This document shows positions 42,621-50,859 of a stretch of DNA of 64,000 nt, one piece after another. Source of the DNA: Sphingobium sp. SCG-1 (lineage in GTDB: Bacteria > Pseudomonadota > Alphaproteobacteria > Sphingomonadales > Sphingomonadaceae); the NCBI RefSeq assembly GCF_002953135.1, contig NZ_CP026372.1, positions 3,273,501 to 3,337,500 of the forward strand. Reading direction: 5' to 3'. Position 1 is the stretch's first letter. The number at the start of each line of letters is the position of its first letter. A model generated the notes under the pieces. It was not told the origin of the DNA, searched no databases, and saw only the letters and a program-made list of their open reading frames with translations. A program made the position numbers and the translations under genes.

Positions 42621-43754
42621 ATGAATGCATTGGAACGTTTTGTCATATCGATACCGAACGCGCGTTTGTCAGCGATCCGGGAAAAGGTTGCTGGCTTCGA
42701 ATGGGAACGACTTCCTCAAGCTGGTGGCTGGAAAGCCGGCATCAGCATCGCTGATCTCAGACGGTTGACGGATTATTGGCTCGAACATTTCGACTGGCGC
42801 GCCGTTGAGCGCCGACTGAATGAGCTCCCGCAATTCGTCACTGACGTCGAAGGTGAGCGCATCCATTTCATTCACATGCGAGGGAACGGGTCCAAGCCGC
42901 CGCTGTTACTTCTTCACGGCTGGCCAGGCTCCTTCATCGAGTTCGAGCGGCTGATTGCACCGCTCGCTGCGGATGGGCACGACGTGATCGTCCCCTCGCT
43001 CCCCGGTTTCGCCTTCTCCAACCCTATCACGGACATCATTGGCCCGCGCCGCGCCGGTGAGTTGATGCACTCATTGATGACACAGGTGATCGGTGAGCAG
43101 CGGTATATCGTCCAGGGAGGTGACTGGGGCGCACACATCGCGAGTTGGATGGCTTATACAAGACCCGACGCACTGCTGGGCTTCCACATCAACATGTGCA
43201 GTCTCTTTGCCGAGGACGCAGAACCAACGACTGAGCAAGACAAAGATTTACTCGCGCGTCGCGATGTAATCCTTCGGCGGGAAACCGGTTACAATCACGA
43301 GCAGGAGACGCGTCCGCAGACACTCGGCGTTGCGATGTCGGACAGTCCAGTGGGCCAGGCTGGTTGGATACTCGAAAAATTCGCGATGTGGGCCGATCTG
43401 CCGAAGCGGGACGATGGCAGTCCCGATTTGTGGGCCGGTTTCACTGAAGAGCAACTCCTGACCAATATCATGCTGTATGTCGGCCCCTCATCCGAAGTGA
43501 CGGCCACCTGGATATATCGTGGAAAACGGCTGGAGAGATCAGGCCGCTTTCCGCCTGGCGTGCGCGTGACGGTCCCGATGGCCATCGCCGCTTTTCCCGA
43601 CCCCGTCTTCCTGCCCACGCCGCGCTCTTTCGCCGAGAAGACCTACAACGTAGTCCGCTACACTGAGATGCCAGCTGGCGGGCACTTCGCTGCTTTCGAG
43701 GAACCGGAACTGATGCTTGCTGATCTACGCGCGTTCGTCGCGGAGTTGGCATGA
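42621..43754 (+). CDS. Epoxide hydrolase-like alpha/beta hydrolase
   Basis: 377-aa enzyme with an N-terminal EHN domain (FVISIPNARLSAIREKVAGFEWE, WLEHFDWRAVERRLNELPQF) and an alpha/beta-hydrolase core: oxyanion HGWPG (residues 99-103), nucleophile D168 in QGGDWGAHIA, and His in PAGGHFAAFEEPE. The pattern matches microsomal-type epoxide hydrolases, which hydrate epoxides through an Asp ester. Two Tyr expected from the lid could not be fixed with certainty. ATG 42621 was chosen. GC is slightly lower than in the neighbours, so acquisition is possible. Confidence 0.9.
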   Translation: MNALERFVISIPNARLSAIREKVAGFEWERLPQAGGWKAGISIADLRRLTDYWLEHFDWRAVERRLNELPQFVTDVEGERIHFIHMRGNGSKPPLLLLHGWPGSFIEFERLIAPLAADGHDVIVPSLPGFAFSNPITDIIGPRRAGELMHSLMTQVIGEQRYIVQGGDWGAHIASWMAYTRPDALLGFHINMCSLFAEDAEPTTEQDKDLLARRDVILRRETGYNHEQETRPQTLGVAMSDSPVGQAGWILEKFAMWADLPKRDDGSPDLWAGFTEEQLLTNIMLYVGPSSEVTATWIYRGKRLERSGRFPPGVRVTVPMAIAAFPDPVFLPTPRSFAEKTYNVVRYTEMPAGGHFAAFEEPELMLADLRAFVAELA

Positions 43755-43946
43755 AGTTTGTTGATACTTAAGGCCTAAGATGACGATCTTGAAGGCGGTC
43801 TGGCGAGTAGCTGACGTATCGCTTTTTCGGCCACATGTATTTTTCGCGCCGTCCACTGGTCGCGTTCAAGCCAGACAAGTTCGGCACCAGTGGCACCGGA
43901 CCGGCTACGCCGCGTTTGCGGATCGATGCAGTTCTAACACTGGCCT

Positions 43947-44339
43947 TCAGCCAAGCGCAGCCGCGAGCCTGTCCCGTATGGCTTCCAGCTTCGCAACAAG
44001 CGCGGGATTATTCTGAGATGGCGGCGGAGCGGCAATCCGCTGCGGTTCGGCCTCCGACGACGGCAAAGAAGCAGGCATCGCTGTAGCCGTCACCGACTGC
44101 ACCTGCCCCTCGCCCAGCGCTTTCTGCGCGCCGCGGATCGTGAAGCCCTCCACATTCAGCAACCGATGAATGCGCCGCGCAAGCTCTACGTCACCGGGCC
44201 GGTAATAGCGGCGATTACCCGATCGTTGCAGCGGCCGCAGTTGCGGAAACCGGCTTTCCCAATAGCGCAGGATATGCTGCGGCACGCCCAGCGTAGCCGA
44301 CAGCTCTCCGATCGTCAGAAATGCACCCTCCGCCTTCAT
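43947..44339 (-). CDS. MerR family transcriptional regulator
   Basis: 130-aa regulator. The N-terminal winged HTH reads LTIGELSATLGVPQHILRYWESRFPQLRPLQRSGNRRYYRPGDVELARRIHRLL, a typical MerR domain. The C-terminal half has no metal-binding cysteines and ends in a helix (PALVAKLEAIRDRLAAALG). It lies downstream of ihfA on the same strand, the conserved arrangement in alphaproteobacteria. Its effector and targets are unknown. Confidence 0.93.
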   Translation of the reverse strand: MKAEGAFLTIGELSATLGVPQHILRYWESRFPQLRPLQRSGNRRYYRPGDVELARRIHRLLNVEGFTIRGAQKALGEGQVQSVTATAMPASLPSSEAEPQRIAAPPPSQNNPALVAKLEAIRDRLAAALG

Positions 44340-44398
44340 GACAATCATGTTGCACCCAATGGGCGCAAGCCGTCAACTGCTTAGCCGCTGACATGCCC

Positions 44399-44695
44399 TC
44401 AGGCGCGGGCGATACGTTCCCGCATCGATTGGCTTGCCCGGAAAGTCAGGACGCGGCGCGGTTCGATCGGCACTTCAACGCCCGTCTTGGGATTGCGCCC
44501 CACGCGCTCGTTCTTGTCGCGCAGCACGAAAGTACCGAAGCCGGAGATCTTCACATTCTCGCCCTCGGCCAGCGCCGTGCATAATTTGCCTAAAATGGAT
44601 TCGACCATCGAAGCCGAATCCGACCGCGACAGGCCGATTTGCCGGTTCAGCGTTTCGGCCAAATCCGCACGCGTCAAAGTTGCACTACTCGTCAT
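44399..44695 (-). CDS. ihfA: Integration host factor subunit alpha
   Basis: 98-aa DNA-bending protein. LTRADLAETLNRQIGLSRSDSASMVESILGKLCTALAEGENVKISGFGTFVLRDKNERVGRNPKTGVEVPIEPRRVLTFRAS follows the IHF/HU family, with the Pro that intercalates DNA in GRNPKTG and the FGTF motif. IHF alpha pairs with IhfB and bends DNA at promoters and att sites. ATG 44695 was used rather than the GTG just upstream. Confidence 0.95.
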   Translation of the reverse strand: MTSSATLTRADLAETLNRQIGLSRSDSASMVESILGKLCTALAEGENVKISGFGTFVLRDKNERVGRNPKTGVEVPIEPRRVLTFRASQSMRERIARA

Positions 44696-44849
44696 CACAT
44701 CCCCACCGATGCAAAATCAATCCACTCGAAATTTCCCCTAGTGGAGAAAGGGATGTGCGCGATTATCAGCACGTTGGCAAGATAGGCTGACAATCATTTC
44801 GCTGCCATTTCGGCTACTGTCCCGTGGAGGGACGCCCGTCGCCCCCGCG

Positions 44850-45818
44850 TCAGACCCGAAGGACGCACGCGCCCCAGGTAAATCCGCCACCCATCGCTTC
44901 CAGCACCACCAGATCGCCCGGCTTCACGCGGCCGTCACGCACCGCAACATCCAGTGCCAGCGGCACGGAAGCGGCCGACGTGTTCGCATGGCGATCCACC
45001 GTCATCACGACCTTTTCAGCAGGGAGATTGAGCTTGCGCGCAGTCGCGTCAAGAATGCGGGCGTTGGCCTGATGCGGCACCACCCAATCGACATCGGCGG
45101 CTGTCAGGCCGATCTCCGCCAGCGTCTCACCCATCACCGCCGCCAGGTTGACGACGGCGTGTCGGAACACTTCCTTGCCCTTCATGCGCAACTTGCCGAC
45201 CGTGCCGGTGGTCGATACGCCGCCATCGACGTAGAGCATCGCGTTATGACGACCATCGGCGTGGAGCTTGCTGGCGAGGATGCCGCGTGCGCCGTCTTCG
45301 CTCTCTTCCGCGCCCAGCACCACAGCGCCCGCGCCGTCGCCGAACAGCACGCATGTGGTGCGGTCTTCCCAGTCCATGATGCGGCTGAAGGTTTCTGACC
45401 CGATCACCAGCGCCTTGCTGGCGGTCCCGGCGCGAATCATCGCATCGGCGACCGACACGGCATAGAGAAAGCCCGAACACACCGCCGCGACGTCAAAGGC
45501 CACGCAGTCGTTGATGCCGAGCGCTGCCTGCACCTTGGTCGCGGTGGCGGGGAAGGTCTGGTCCGGAGTCGCAGTCGCGAGCACGATCAGGCCGATCTCA
45601 CTTGCATCGATGCCTGCCGCTTCCAACGCCCTGCGCGATGCATCAATGGCCAACGTCGCCGTCGTCTCGTCATCGCTGGCGATATGCCGGTTACGAATGC
45701 CCGTCCGCTCGACAATCCACTCGTCGGACGTGTCGACGGTCTCGGCTAGTTCAGCATTGCTGACCGCGCGACGGGGCAGCGCGGAACCCGTGCCTAACAG
45801 AACGGAACGACGAATCAT
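44850..45818 (-). CDS. fabH: 3-oxoacyl-ACP synthase III
   Basis: 322-aa beta-ketoacyl-ACP synthase III, which starts fatty-acid synthesis from acetyl-CoA and malonyl-ACP. The catalytic triad is C114 (AAVCSGFLYA), H249 (VVPHQANARI) and N279 (RHANTSAASVP). The C-terminal GGFTWGACVLRV is typical. Its start overlaps the plsX stop by ATGA (45815-45818), so the two are translationally coupled. Confidence 0.97.
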   Translation of the reverse strand: MIRRSVLLGTGSALPRRAVSNAELAETVDTSDEWIVERTGIRNRHIASDDETTATLAIDASRRALEAAGIDASEIGLIVLATATPDQTFPATATKVQAALGINDCVAFDVAAVCSGFLYAVSVADAMIRAGTASKALVIGSETFSRIMDWEDRTTCVLFGDGAGAVVLGAEESEDGARGILASKLHADGRHNAMLYVDGGVSTTGTVGKLRMKGKEVFRHAVVNLAAVMGETLAEIGLTAADVDWVVPHQANARILDATARKLNLPAEKVVMTVDRHANTSAASVPLALDVAVRDGRVKPGDLVVLEAMGGGFTWGACVLRV

Positions 45819-46906
45819 TTGACGGGCTGCTCCTTGGGCAGGGCCGCACCGTTGCTTCCCCGCGTGCCGTTACCGTTGCTGGCAAGCGCACCGATATTGG
45901 CAAGATCCTCACCGATGCGCCGGGTAATGTCTTCCTCCAGCAGGCGAGCGGCGACATGCACCGCATTGGCGACACCCTTTTCATTGGCGCTGCCATGGCT
46001 TTTCACGACCACGCCATTCAGGCCCAGGAACACCGCGCCATTGTGATTATTGGGGTCCAGATGGTGCTTCAGCAGATGCATCGCAGGTTTGGAGATCAGG
46101 AAACCGATCTTGGACCGGATCGAACTGGTGAACGCATTGCGCAGCACGTCGGTCACGAACCGCGCCGTACCTTCCGCCGTCTTCAGCGCGATATTGCCTG
46201 CAAAGCCTTCGGTCACCACCACATCGGTCTCGCCGGTGCTGATCTTGTCGCCTTCGATGAACCCGTCGAACTGCATCGGCAAGGATGTCGCCGCGCGCAG
46301 CATCGCCGCCGCGTCGCGAATCTCGTCCGTGCCCTTCATATCCTCAGTGCCGATATTCAGCAGACGCACGCGTGGCCGCTCAAGGTCCAGCACGCTGCGC
46401 GCATAGGCCGCGCCCATCACCGCGAACTGCACCAGATTGCGCGCGTCCGATTCGGTGTTCGCGCCGAGGTCCAGCATGATGACGTCATTATCGCCAAGCG
46501 TCGGCAGCAGCGCCGCAAGGGCCGGTCGGTCGATCCCCGGCATCGTGCGCAGCGCCAGTTTCGCCATCGCCATCAGCGCGCCGGTATTGCCCGCAGACAC
46601 CGCCGCCCCGGCTTTCCCCGCCTTCACGGCCTGGATCGCGAGGCCCATGGACGTGTCCTTGGACTTGCGCATCGCCTGGCTGGGCTTGTCGGTCGCCGCA
46701 ACGACGTTCGGCGCGTGCACCACATCGGATGCCGCGCGCAGATTGGGGTGGTTTTCCAGAGCCACCGCGATCTGCGCTTCGTCGCCGAACAGCGTGAAGC
46801 GCAACCCGTCATGCCGGTGGCGAGCCAGCGCGGCGCCCGCGATCATCACGCGCACGCCTTCATCACCGCCCATCGCGTCGATGGCGATTCGCGGCTGCTG
46901 GCTCAC
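45815..46906 (-). CDS. plsX: Phosphate acyltransferase PlsX
   Basis: 363-aa acyl-ACP:phosphate acyltransferase of phospholipid synthesis. Family signatures: RIAIDAMGGDEG at the N-terminus, SAGNTGALMAMAKLALRTMPGIDRPA, MLDLGANTESDARNLVQFAVMG, NIGTEDMKGTDEIRDAA and GETDVVVTEGFAGNIALKTAEG. The C-terminal 25 residues are low complexity. It lies directly between rpmF and fabH on the minus strand, the conserved order. Confidence 0.96.
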   Translation of the reverse strand: MSQQPRIAIDAMGGDEGVRVMIAGAALARHRHDGLRFTLFGDEAQIAVALENHPNLRAASDVVHAPNVVAATDKPSQAMRKSKDTSMGLAIQAVKAGKAGAAVSAGNTGALMAMAKLALRTMPGIDRPALAALLPTLGDNDVIMLDLGANTESDARNLVQFAVMGAAYARSVLDLERPRVRLLNIGTEDMKGTDEIRDAAAMLRAATSLPMQFDGFIEGDKISTGETDVVVTEGFAGNIALKTAEGTARFVTDVLRNAFTSSIRSKIGFLISKPAMHLLKHHLDPNNHNGAVFLGLNGVVVKSHGSANEKGVANAVHVAARLLEEDITRRIGEDLANIGALASNGNGTRGSNGAALPKEQPVK

Positions 46907-46941
46907 TGGTATCCCCCTGAAACGGAGAGTGGTTTAGAAGC

Positions 46942-47121
46942 TTACGCGCCGACCGCGACGACTTCGCGGCCATTGTAATGGCCGCACGCGACGCACAGGT
47001 TGTGCGGGCGCTTCAGTTCACCACAGTTCGAGCATTCCTGAAATGCTGCGACCGTCAAAGTATCGTGGCTGCGACGCATGCCACGCTTTGAAGGGGACGT
47101 TTTCCTTTTTGGGACAGCCAT
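46942..47121 (-). CDS. rpmF: 50S ribosomal protein L32
   Basis: 59-aa ribosomal protein: MAVPKRKTSPSKRGMRRSHD then ECSNCGELKRPHNLCVACGHYNGREVV, with the two CxxC zinc-ribbon motifs complete. The rpmF-plsX-fabH order is conserved in bacteria and supports co-transcription. It starts at ATG 47121. Confidence 0.95.
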   Translation of the reverse strand: MAVPKRKTSPSKRGMRRSHDTLTVAAFQECSNCGELKRPHNLCVACGHYNGREVVAVGA

Positions 47122-47351
47122 GTCGGCACCTGTTTCCGTATATTAATGTCGATGCGAACGGCCGGAACGCGTACAAGATGCTGACGGCCAATCGAGCCGC
47201 AGACCCATGCGGCCCGGAATATCGCGAAGCCCTGCGCCTATAGCGGTTTTTGCATCGGACGCAAGAGGTTCCTTGCCGATCCATCATGCTGCCACCGCTT
47301 GCTCCCCGTGCGACAAAGGGGCAAGGTCGCACGATATTCGGGGGAAATACC

Positions 47352-47783
47352 ATGTTCTTGCCTATCACGCTGACCTTCGCCGCCGCCGCTGCGCTGCTCA
47401 ACTTCTGGCTGGCGATGCGCGTCAGCCGGCTGCGCATGTCGGAGAAAGTGCTGCATGGCGATGGCGGCAGCGCCACGCTCACCAAACGAATGCGCGCGCA
47501 GGCGAATTATGTCGAATATACGCCCTTCATCCTCATCCTCACGGCGCTGATCGAAATGGCCTGGAACAGCCCCACCTGGCTGTGGGTCCTCTCCCTCATC
47601 TACATCGTCGCGCGAATCGCCCATGCGTTCGGAATGGATGCAGATCACCCGGCCAAGACCCGCATGTTCGGGATCATCGTGACCTGGATGGTCGTCCTGA
47701 CGCTTTCGGGCGCGGCGCTTTACACCGTCTATGCCGGAACGGAGGAAGGCACCCCGGCCGATACGACGAGCGCCACCGTCTAG
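47352..47783 (+). CDS. MAPEG family membrane protein
   Basis: 143-aa integral membrane protein with four transmembrane segments. The motif LRMSEKVLHGDGGSATLTKRMRAQANYVEYTPFILILTALIE matches the MAPEG (glutathione/eicosanoid) superfamily, including the Arg-Ala-Gln-Ala-Asn-Tyr-x-Glu signature. Bacterial members may conjugate glutathione; the substrate is unknown. ATG 47352 starts at the first membrane segment, after a GGGGGAAA-type ribosome site. Its stop overlaps the end of the convergent MBL gene by 4 bp. Confidence 0.9.
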   Translation: MFLPITLTFAAAAALLNFWLAMRVSRLRMSEKVLHGDGGSATLTKRMRAQANYVEYTPFILILTALIEMAWNSPTWLWVLSLIYIVARIAHAFGMDADHPAKTRMFGIIVTWMVVLTLSGAALYTVYAGTEEGTPADTTSATV

Positions 47784-48445
47784 GCCGTGACGCCCGTCAC
47801 CTGATCGGCGACATAGGGATTGGAGCGGCGCTCATGCGCGAAGGTGCTCATCGCGCCGTGACCGGGCACGAACGCCGTATCGCCGCCCAATGGCCATAGC
47901 CGCCCGGTGATCGCGTCGATCAGATCCTGATGATTGCCCATCGGGAAGTCCGTCCGCCCGATCGACCCCTGGAACAACACGTCGCCGACGATCGCCAGCT
48001 TCGAGGGCGCATGGTGGAACACCACATGGCCGGGCGTGTGGCCGGGGCAATGATAGACGTCCAGCACCAGGTCCCCCACCGTCACCGTATCGCCATTCTC
48101 CAGCCAGCGATCCGGCTCGAACACATGGCCGTCGATGCCATATTTCCGCCCGTCCTCGTCCAGCCGCGAAATCCAGAAGCGGTCGGCCTCCTGCGGCCCC
48201 TCGATCTTGACATCCAGTTCCTTCGCCAGCGTACCCGCCTCGCCGCAATGGTCGATATGGCCGTGGGTGATGAGAATCTTCTCGATCGTCACGCCATGCT
48301 GCGCCGCCGCCGCCTTCAGCTTCGAAAGATCACCACCCGGATCGACAAACGCACCCTTGTTGGTGGCCGTGCACCACAGCAGCGTACAATTCTGCTGCAA
48401 CGGGGTAACGGGGATCAGGGCGGCTTTCAGGGGCGGGTTGCTCAT
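47780..48445 (-). CDS. MBL-fold metallohydrolase (glyoxalase II-like)
   Basis: 221-aa metallo-beta-lactamase fold hydrolase. Metal ligands are H61, H63, D65 and H66 in LITHGHIDHCG, with HCPGHTPGHVVFHH and the GDVLFQGSIGRTDFP region. It resembles YcbL-type glyoxalase II, which hydrolyses S-lactoylglutathione or related thioesters. Convergent with the MAPEG gene, with overlapping 3' ends. Confidence 0.92.
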   Translation of the reverse strand: MSNPPLKAALIPVTPLQQNCTLLWCTATNKGAFVDPGGDLSKLKAAAAQHGVTIEKILITHGHIDHCGEAGTLAKELDVKIEGPQEADRFWISRLDEDGRKYGIDGHVFEPDRWLENGDTVTVGDLVLDVYHCPGHTPGHVVFHHAPSKLAIVGDVLFQGSIGRTDFPMGNHQDLIDAITGRLWPLGGDTAFVPGHGAMSTFAHERRSNPYVADQVTGVTA

Positions 48446-48484
48446 GGCCCCGATGTGGCGAAGCCGCGCGCAATGCGCAAGGTT

Positions 48485-49147
48485 TTAGCCGACTCGCCGC
48501 CCCGTCCATACGACACGGCCAACAATATCGACCAGCGCAGGATCGATATCGTCCCAATTCGGGAAATGCGGATTGTCGCTGCGCACCGAAAAGCGCCCGC
48601 GTTTCGGCCCCATTGCCACGCGTTTCACCATCAGCACATCGTCCAGCCGCAACACATAAATTCCATCGCGCAGCCGCGCCGCGCCGTCTGCGCCATCGAC
48701 CATGATCTCGTCGCCATCGCTGAGCGTCGGCGCCATCGATTCGCCATCGACGCGAATAATCGACAGCGCGTCGGGCTTTACCCCCATCTCCCGCAGCCAA
48801 GCCGGATCGAAAGCCATTGCGCCTGACGCCCGCTCATCATCGTCAAGTGAGCCTGCGCCAGCCGAAGCACCAAGAGACAAACGGGGAACAACTACAACAG
48901 GCGGCTGACGTCTTTTTGCCGGTATGGGAGCAACACCCTCAGGCCCGCCCAGCACCTGCTCGTCCACGCCGAAGTAGCGCGCCAGCGTCCGCCGGTCCGC
49001 CTCATCCAGCTTCCGGGGGGTGCCGCGCTTAATATACTGCTGAATATAGGCCGGATTGCGCCCTATCAGGCGCGACAACGCCTCATATCGCTCCCGCCGT
49101 TCGGCGATAAGGCGGTCAAGCGCATGACGAGCAGAAAGATCATTCAT
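48485..49147 (-). CDS. S24 family LexA/CI-like transcriptional repressor
   Basis: 220-aa protein. The N-terminal region (RLIAERRERYEALSRLIGRNPAYIQQYIKRGTPRKLDEADRRTLARYFG) is an HTH domain. The C-terminal S24 peptidase domain has Ser137 in RVDGESMAPTLSDGDEI and Lys175 in LMVKRVAMG, the catalytic dyad of self-cleaving repressors. Linker residues 70-110 are Ala/Gly-rich. ATG 49147 was taken. It is divergent from two small genes, and evenly spaced TAGGAA sites lie in between. It may respond to DNA damage as CI-type repressors do; the inducer is inferred. Confidence 0.88.
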   Translation of the reverse strand: MNDLSARHALDRLIAERRERYEALSRLIGRNPAYIQQYIKRGTPRKLDEADRRTLARYFGVDEQVLGGPEGVAPIPAKRRQPPVVVVPRLSLGASAGAGSLDDDERASGAMAFDPAWLREMGVKPDALSIIRVDGESMAPTLSDGDEIMVDGADGAARLRDGIYVLRLDDVLMVKRVAMGPKRGRFSVRSDNPHFPNWDDIDPALVDIVGRVVWTGRRVG

Positions 49148-49163
49148 GTTCACTCTATAGATT

Positions 49164-49208
49164 TAGGAATTTTCCTAGACAAGTAGGAAATGTACATTGA
49201 AATAGGAA
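49164..49208. promoter_or_regulatory. Candidate repressor operators in the divergent promoter region
   Basis: An inverted repeat TAGGAA-TT-TTCCTA (49164-49177) and two more TAGGAA sites at 49184 and 49203. Their starts are 20 and 19 bp apart, about two helical turns, so they face the same side of the DNA. They lie between the S24 repressor gene and the two-gene unit on the other strand. Confidence 0.6.
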
Positions 49209-49270
49209 AAACCCTATCGGCATCGACTCACAGTTTTGAGCTGCTGCTGGAGAGGATAACAGGAAGGACA

Positions 49271-49465
49271 ATGACCATGCATCTGCTGCGCCGCATCGAA
49301 ATCTTCATCAGGGAGAACAATATTCCGGCAACGCGATTCGGGCGCGACGCAGTGCGTGATCCTCGCCTTGTGCTTGATATGCGGAAGGGTCGGGAGCCGG
49401 GCGAACGCATGAAAATGCGTGTAGAACATTTCATGAACAAGCATGACAAGGGCGCGTCGGCATGA
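49271..49465 (+). CDS. Small helical protein, first gene of a two-gene unit under the S24 repressor
   Basis: 64-aa protein: MTMHLLRRIEIFIRENNIPATRFGRDAVRDPRLVLDMRKGREPGERMKMRVEHFMNKHDKG. The FGRDAVRDPRLVxDMRKGRE pattern looks like a short HTH-type regulatory fold often seen in sphingomonad small proteins, but no named family is claimed. An AGGAAGG ribosome site precedes ATG 49271; a longer frame from 49190 passes through the operator region. It overlaps the next gene by ATGA (49462-49465). Confidence 0.7.
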   Translation: MTMHLLRRIEIFIRENNIPATRFGRDAVRDPRLVLDMRKGREPGERMKMRVEHFMNKHDKGASA

Positions 49466-49800
49466 GCCGCTTCGCGCCGATCCGGGCCACAAATTCCGTG
49501 GCGACGCGCAGACTTCTTCGTGGTCTCTCCGACCTCATTGGACCTGACGCAGATCTCCGCTGCACGTCCAGCATGCCATGGGCAAGCGGGCTGTACGATG
49601 GCACCAGGCACCTGATCGAAATCGACGTGGTTGGGGAAGACGCTGCGGAGCGGGCTGACCGTATGGCGCGGATGCTGCCAGACACCGAATTCCTGCTGAT
49701 CGGCAACATCGTCGCCGATCTCACGGTGGACAGTAACGTTGCACTAGATGCGCAGCATCACCGGCTGGAGCTTTCCGTCCTCACCATAGCCGATGCGTGA
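49462..49800 (+). CDS. Hypothetical protein, second gene of the two-gene unit
   Basis: 112-aa soluble protein of unknown function: RATNSVATRRLLRGLSDLIGPDADLRCTSSMPWASGLYDGTRHLIEIDVVGEDAAERADRMARMLPDTEFLLIGNIVADLTV. The predicted alternating helices and strands suggest a small alpha/beta fold. Start overlaps the previous stop (ATGA), so translation is coupled. It has only 12 bp to the convergent 348-aa gene. Confidence 0.7.
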   Translation: MSRFAPIRATNSVATRRLLRGLSDLIGPDADLRCTSSMPWASGLYDGTRHLIEIDVVGEDAAERADRMARMLPDTEFLLIGNIVADLTVDSNVALDAQHHRLELSVLTIADA

Positions 49801-49812
49801 GGGCGGCGTGCC

Positions 49813-50859
49813 TCAGCGTGAAGTGATCTGCTGTAACGTGCCAAGCGCGGCGCGCAGCGCTTCGTCGATTTCCTCGTCCACGCCCGCGCGGACGTCCACC
49901 CGCGGAACGGGCGGCATGTCGGCCAGCACGCGGGGCTCCGTTGTGGGAGTTGTAGCCGCCATGCCCGTCTCGGCCAGAACGGCGCCGACCTGCTGAACGG
50001 CAGCAGCGGCCTGCGCCAGCGCCTTGCGCCGGGCAATTCCATGCTCGAACCGGTCCACCAGTTCCGCAATGTTGAGCGTGTCGAGCGGTGCACGCGCGAC
50101 CGGAATGGCATTCGCCTCAGCCTCGGCAACAGGCTCATACACGGCGGGCAGCGCCTCGATCGCCTCGGTCAGGATCGTGCGATCCCCCAGCGGTTCTGGC
50201 GAACGGGGCATAGAAAGGTCGCCGAACGCGCCAAAAGTGACGGGTTCCGCTTCCTGCTCGGCGGTAATTTCAACCGCAGCATCCTCGTCAACGAAATCCA
50301 GCGCATCCGCCATCGACGTGATCGACAGCGCATCCTCACGCTCGGCCACAGGCGCTGACGCCGCTGCCGCGAATATTTGCGCCCCGCCGAAATCCTCGCT
50401 TGCGAAGATCGGTCGCCGGGGTGGGGCATCGGGATGCGCGTCCGCGCGACGCAGCACAGGCACCGCTTCGGACAGTTTCCCGCCAACATCGGCCAGAGGC
50501 TTCGTCCGCCCGCGGCCGCGCGTGAAGGTCGTCAGTTTGCCCAGTGCAAAACCCATGATGCCTTGTCCTTCTTCCAAATCCTGTGCCGGCTTGTCAGTAA
50601 TGGCCGCGCTGCGCGGGATGAGTGTCAGCGACAGCCCCATGCCCATCAGCCCGGCAAATCCGGCCATGATCGCGCGCGCCGATGATCCCAGAGGCGGAGC
50701 CGCAGCGGGCACCACTTCCGAAAGCCCCGAAGATGCCACGACGAGTTCGATCAGTGGAATGGGCACCGACAGCATCGCCAGCGCAGCCGCGCTTCCCGCG
50801 AACGCCGCCATCAGCCGCCGCTTGCGCGCTTCCCGCGCCCGGTCGCGCCGCACGCTCAT
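49813..50859 (-). CDS. Membrane-anchored hypothetical protein next to the exopolysaccharide genes
   Basis: 348-aa protein. Two hydrophobic segments near the N-terminus (~residues 17-45 and 62-82) are followed by a long acidic, Ala/Glu/Pro-rich region without obvious domains, and a C-terminal helix (ELVDRFEHGIARRKALAQAAAAVQQVGAVLAETG). The gene overlaps the exosortase-associated glycosyltransferase by 4 bp (50856-50859), suggesting translational coupling and a role in the same envelope pathway. Not recognised by family. Confidence 0.7.
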   Translation of the reverse strand: MSVRRDRAREARKRRLMAAFAGSAAALAMLSVPIPLIELVVASSGLSEVVPAAAPPLGSSARAIMAGFAGLMGMGLSLTLIPRSAAITDKPAQDLEEGQGIMGFALGKLTTFTRGRGRTKPLADVGGKLSEAVPVLRRADAHPDAPPRRPIFASEDFGGAQIFAAAASAPVAEREDALSITSMADALDFVDEDAAVEITAEQEAEPVTFGAFGDLSMPRSPEPLGDRTILTEAIEALPAVYEPVAEAEANAIPVARAPLDTLNIAELVDRFEHGIARRKALAQAAAAVQQVGAVLAETGMAATTPTTEPRVLADMPPVPRVDVRAGVDEEIDEALRAALGTLQQITSR

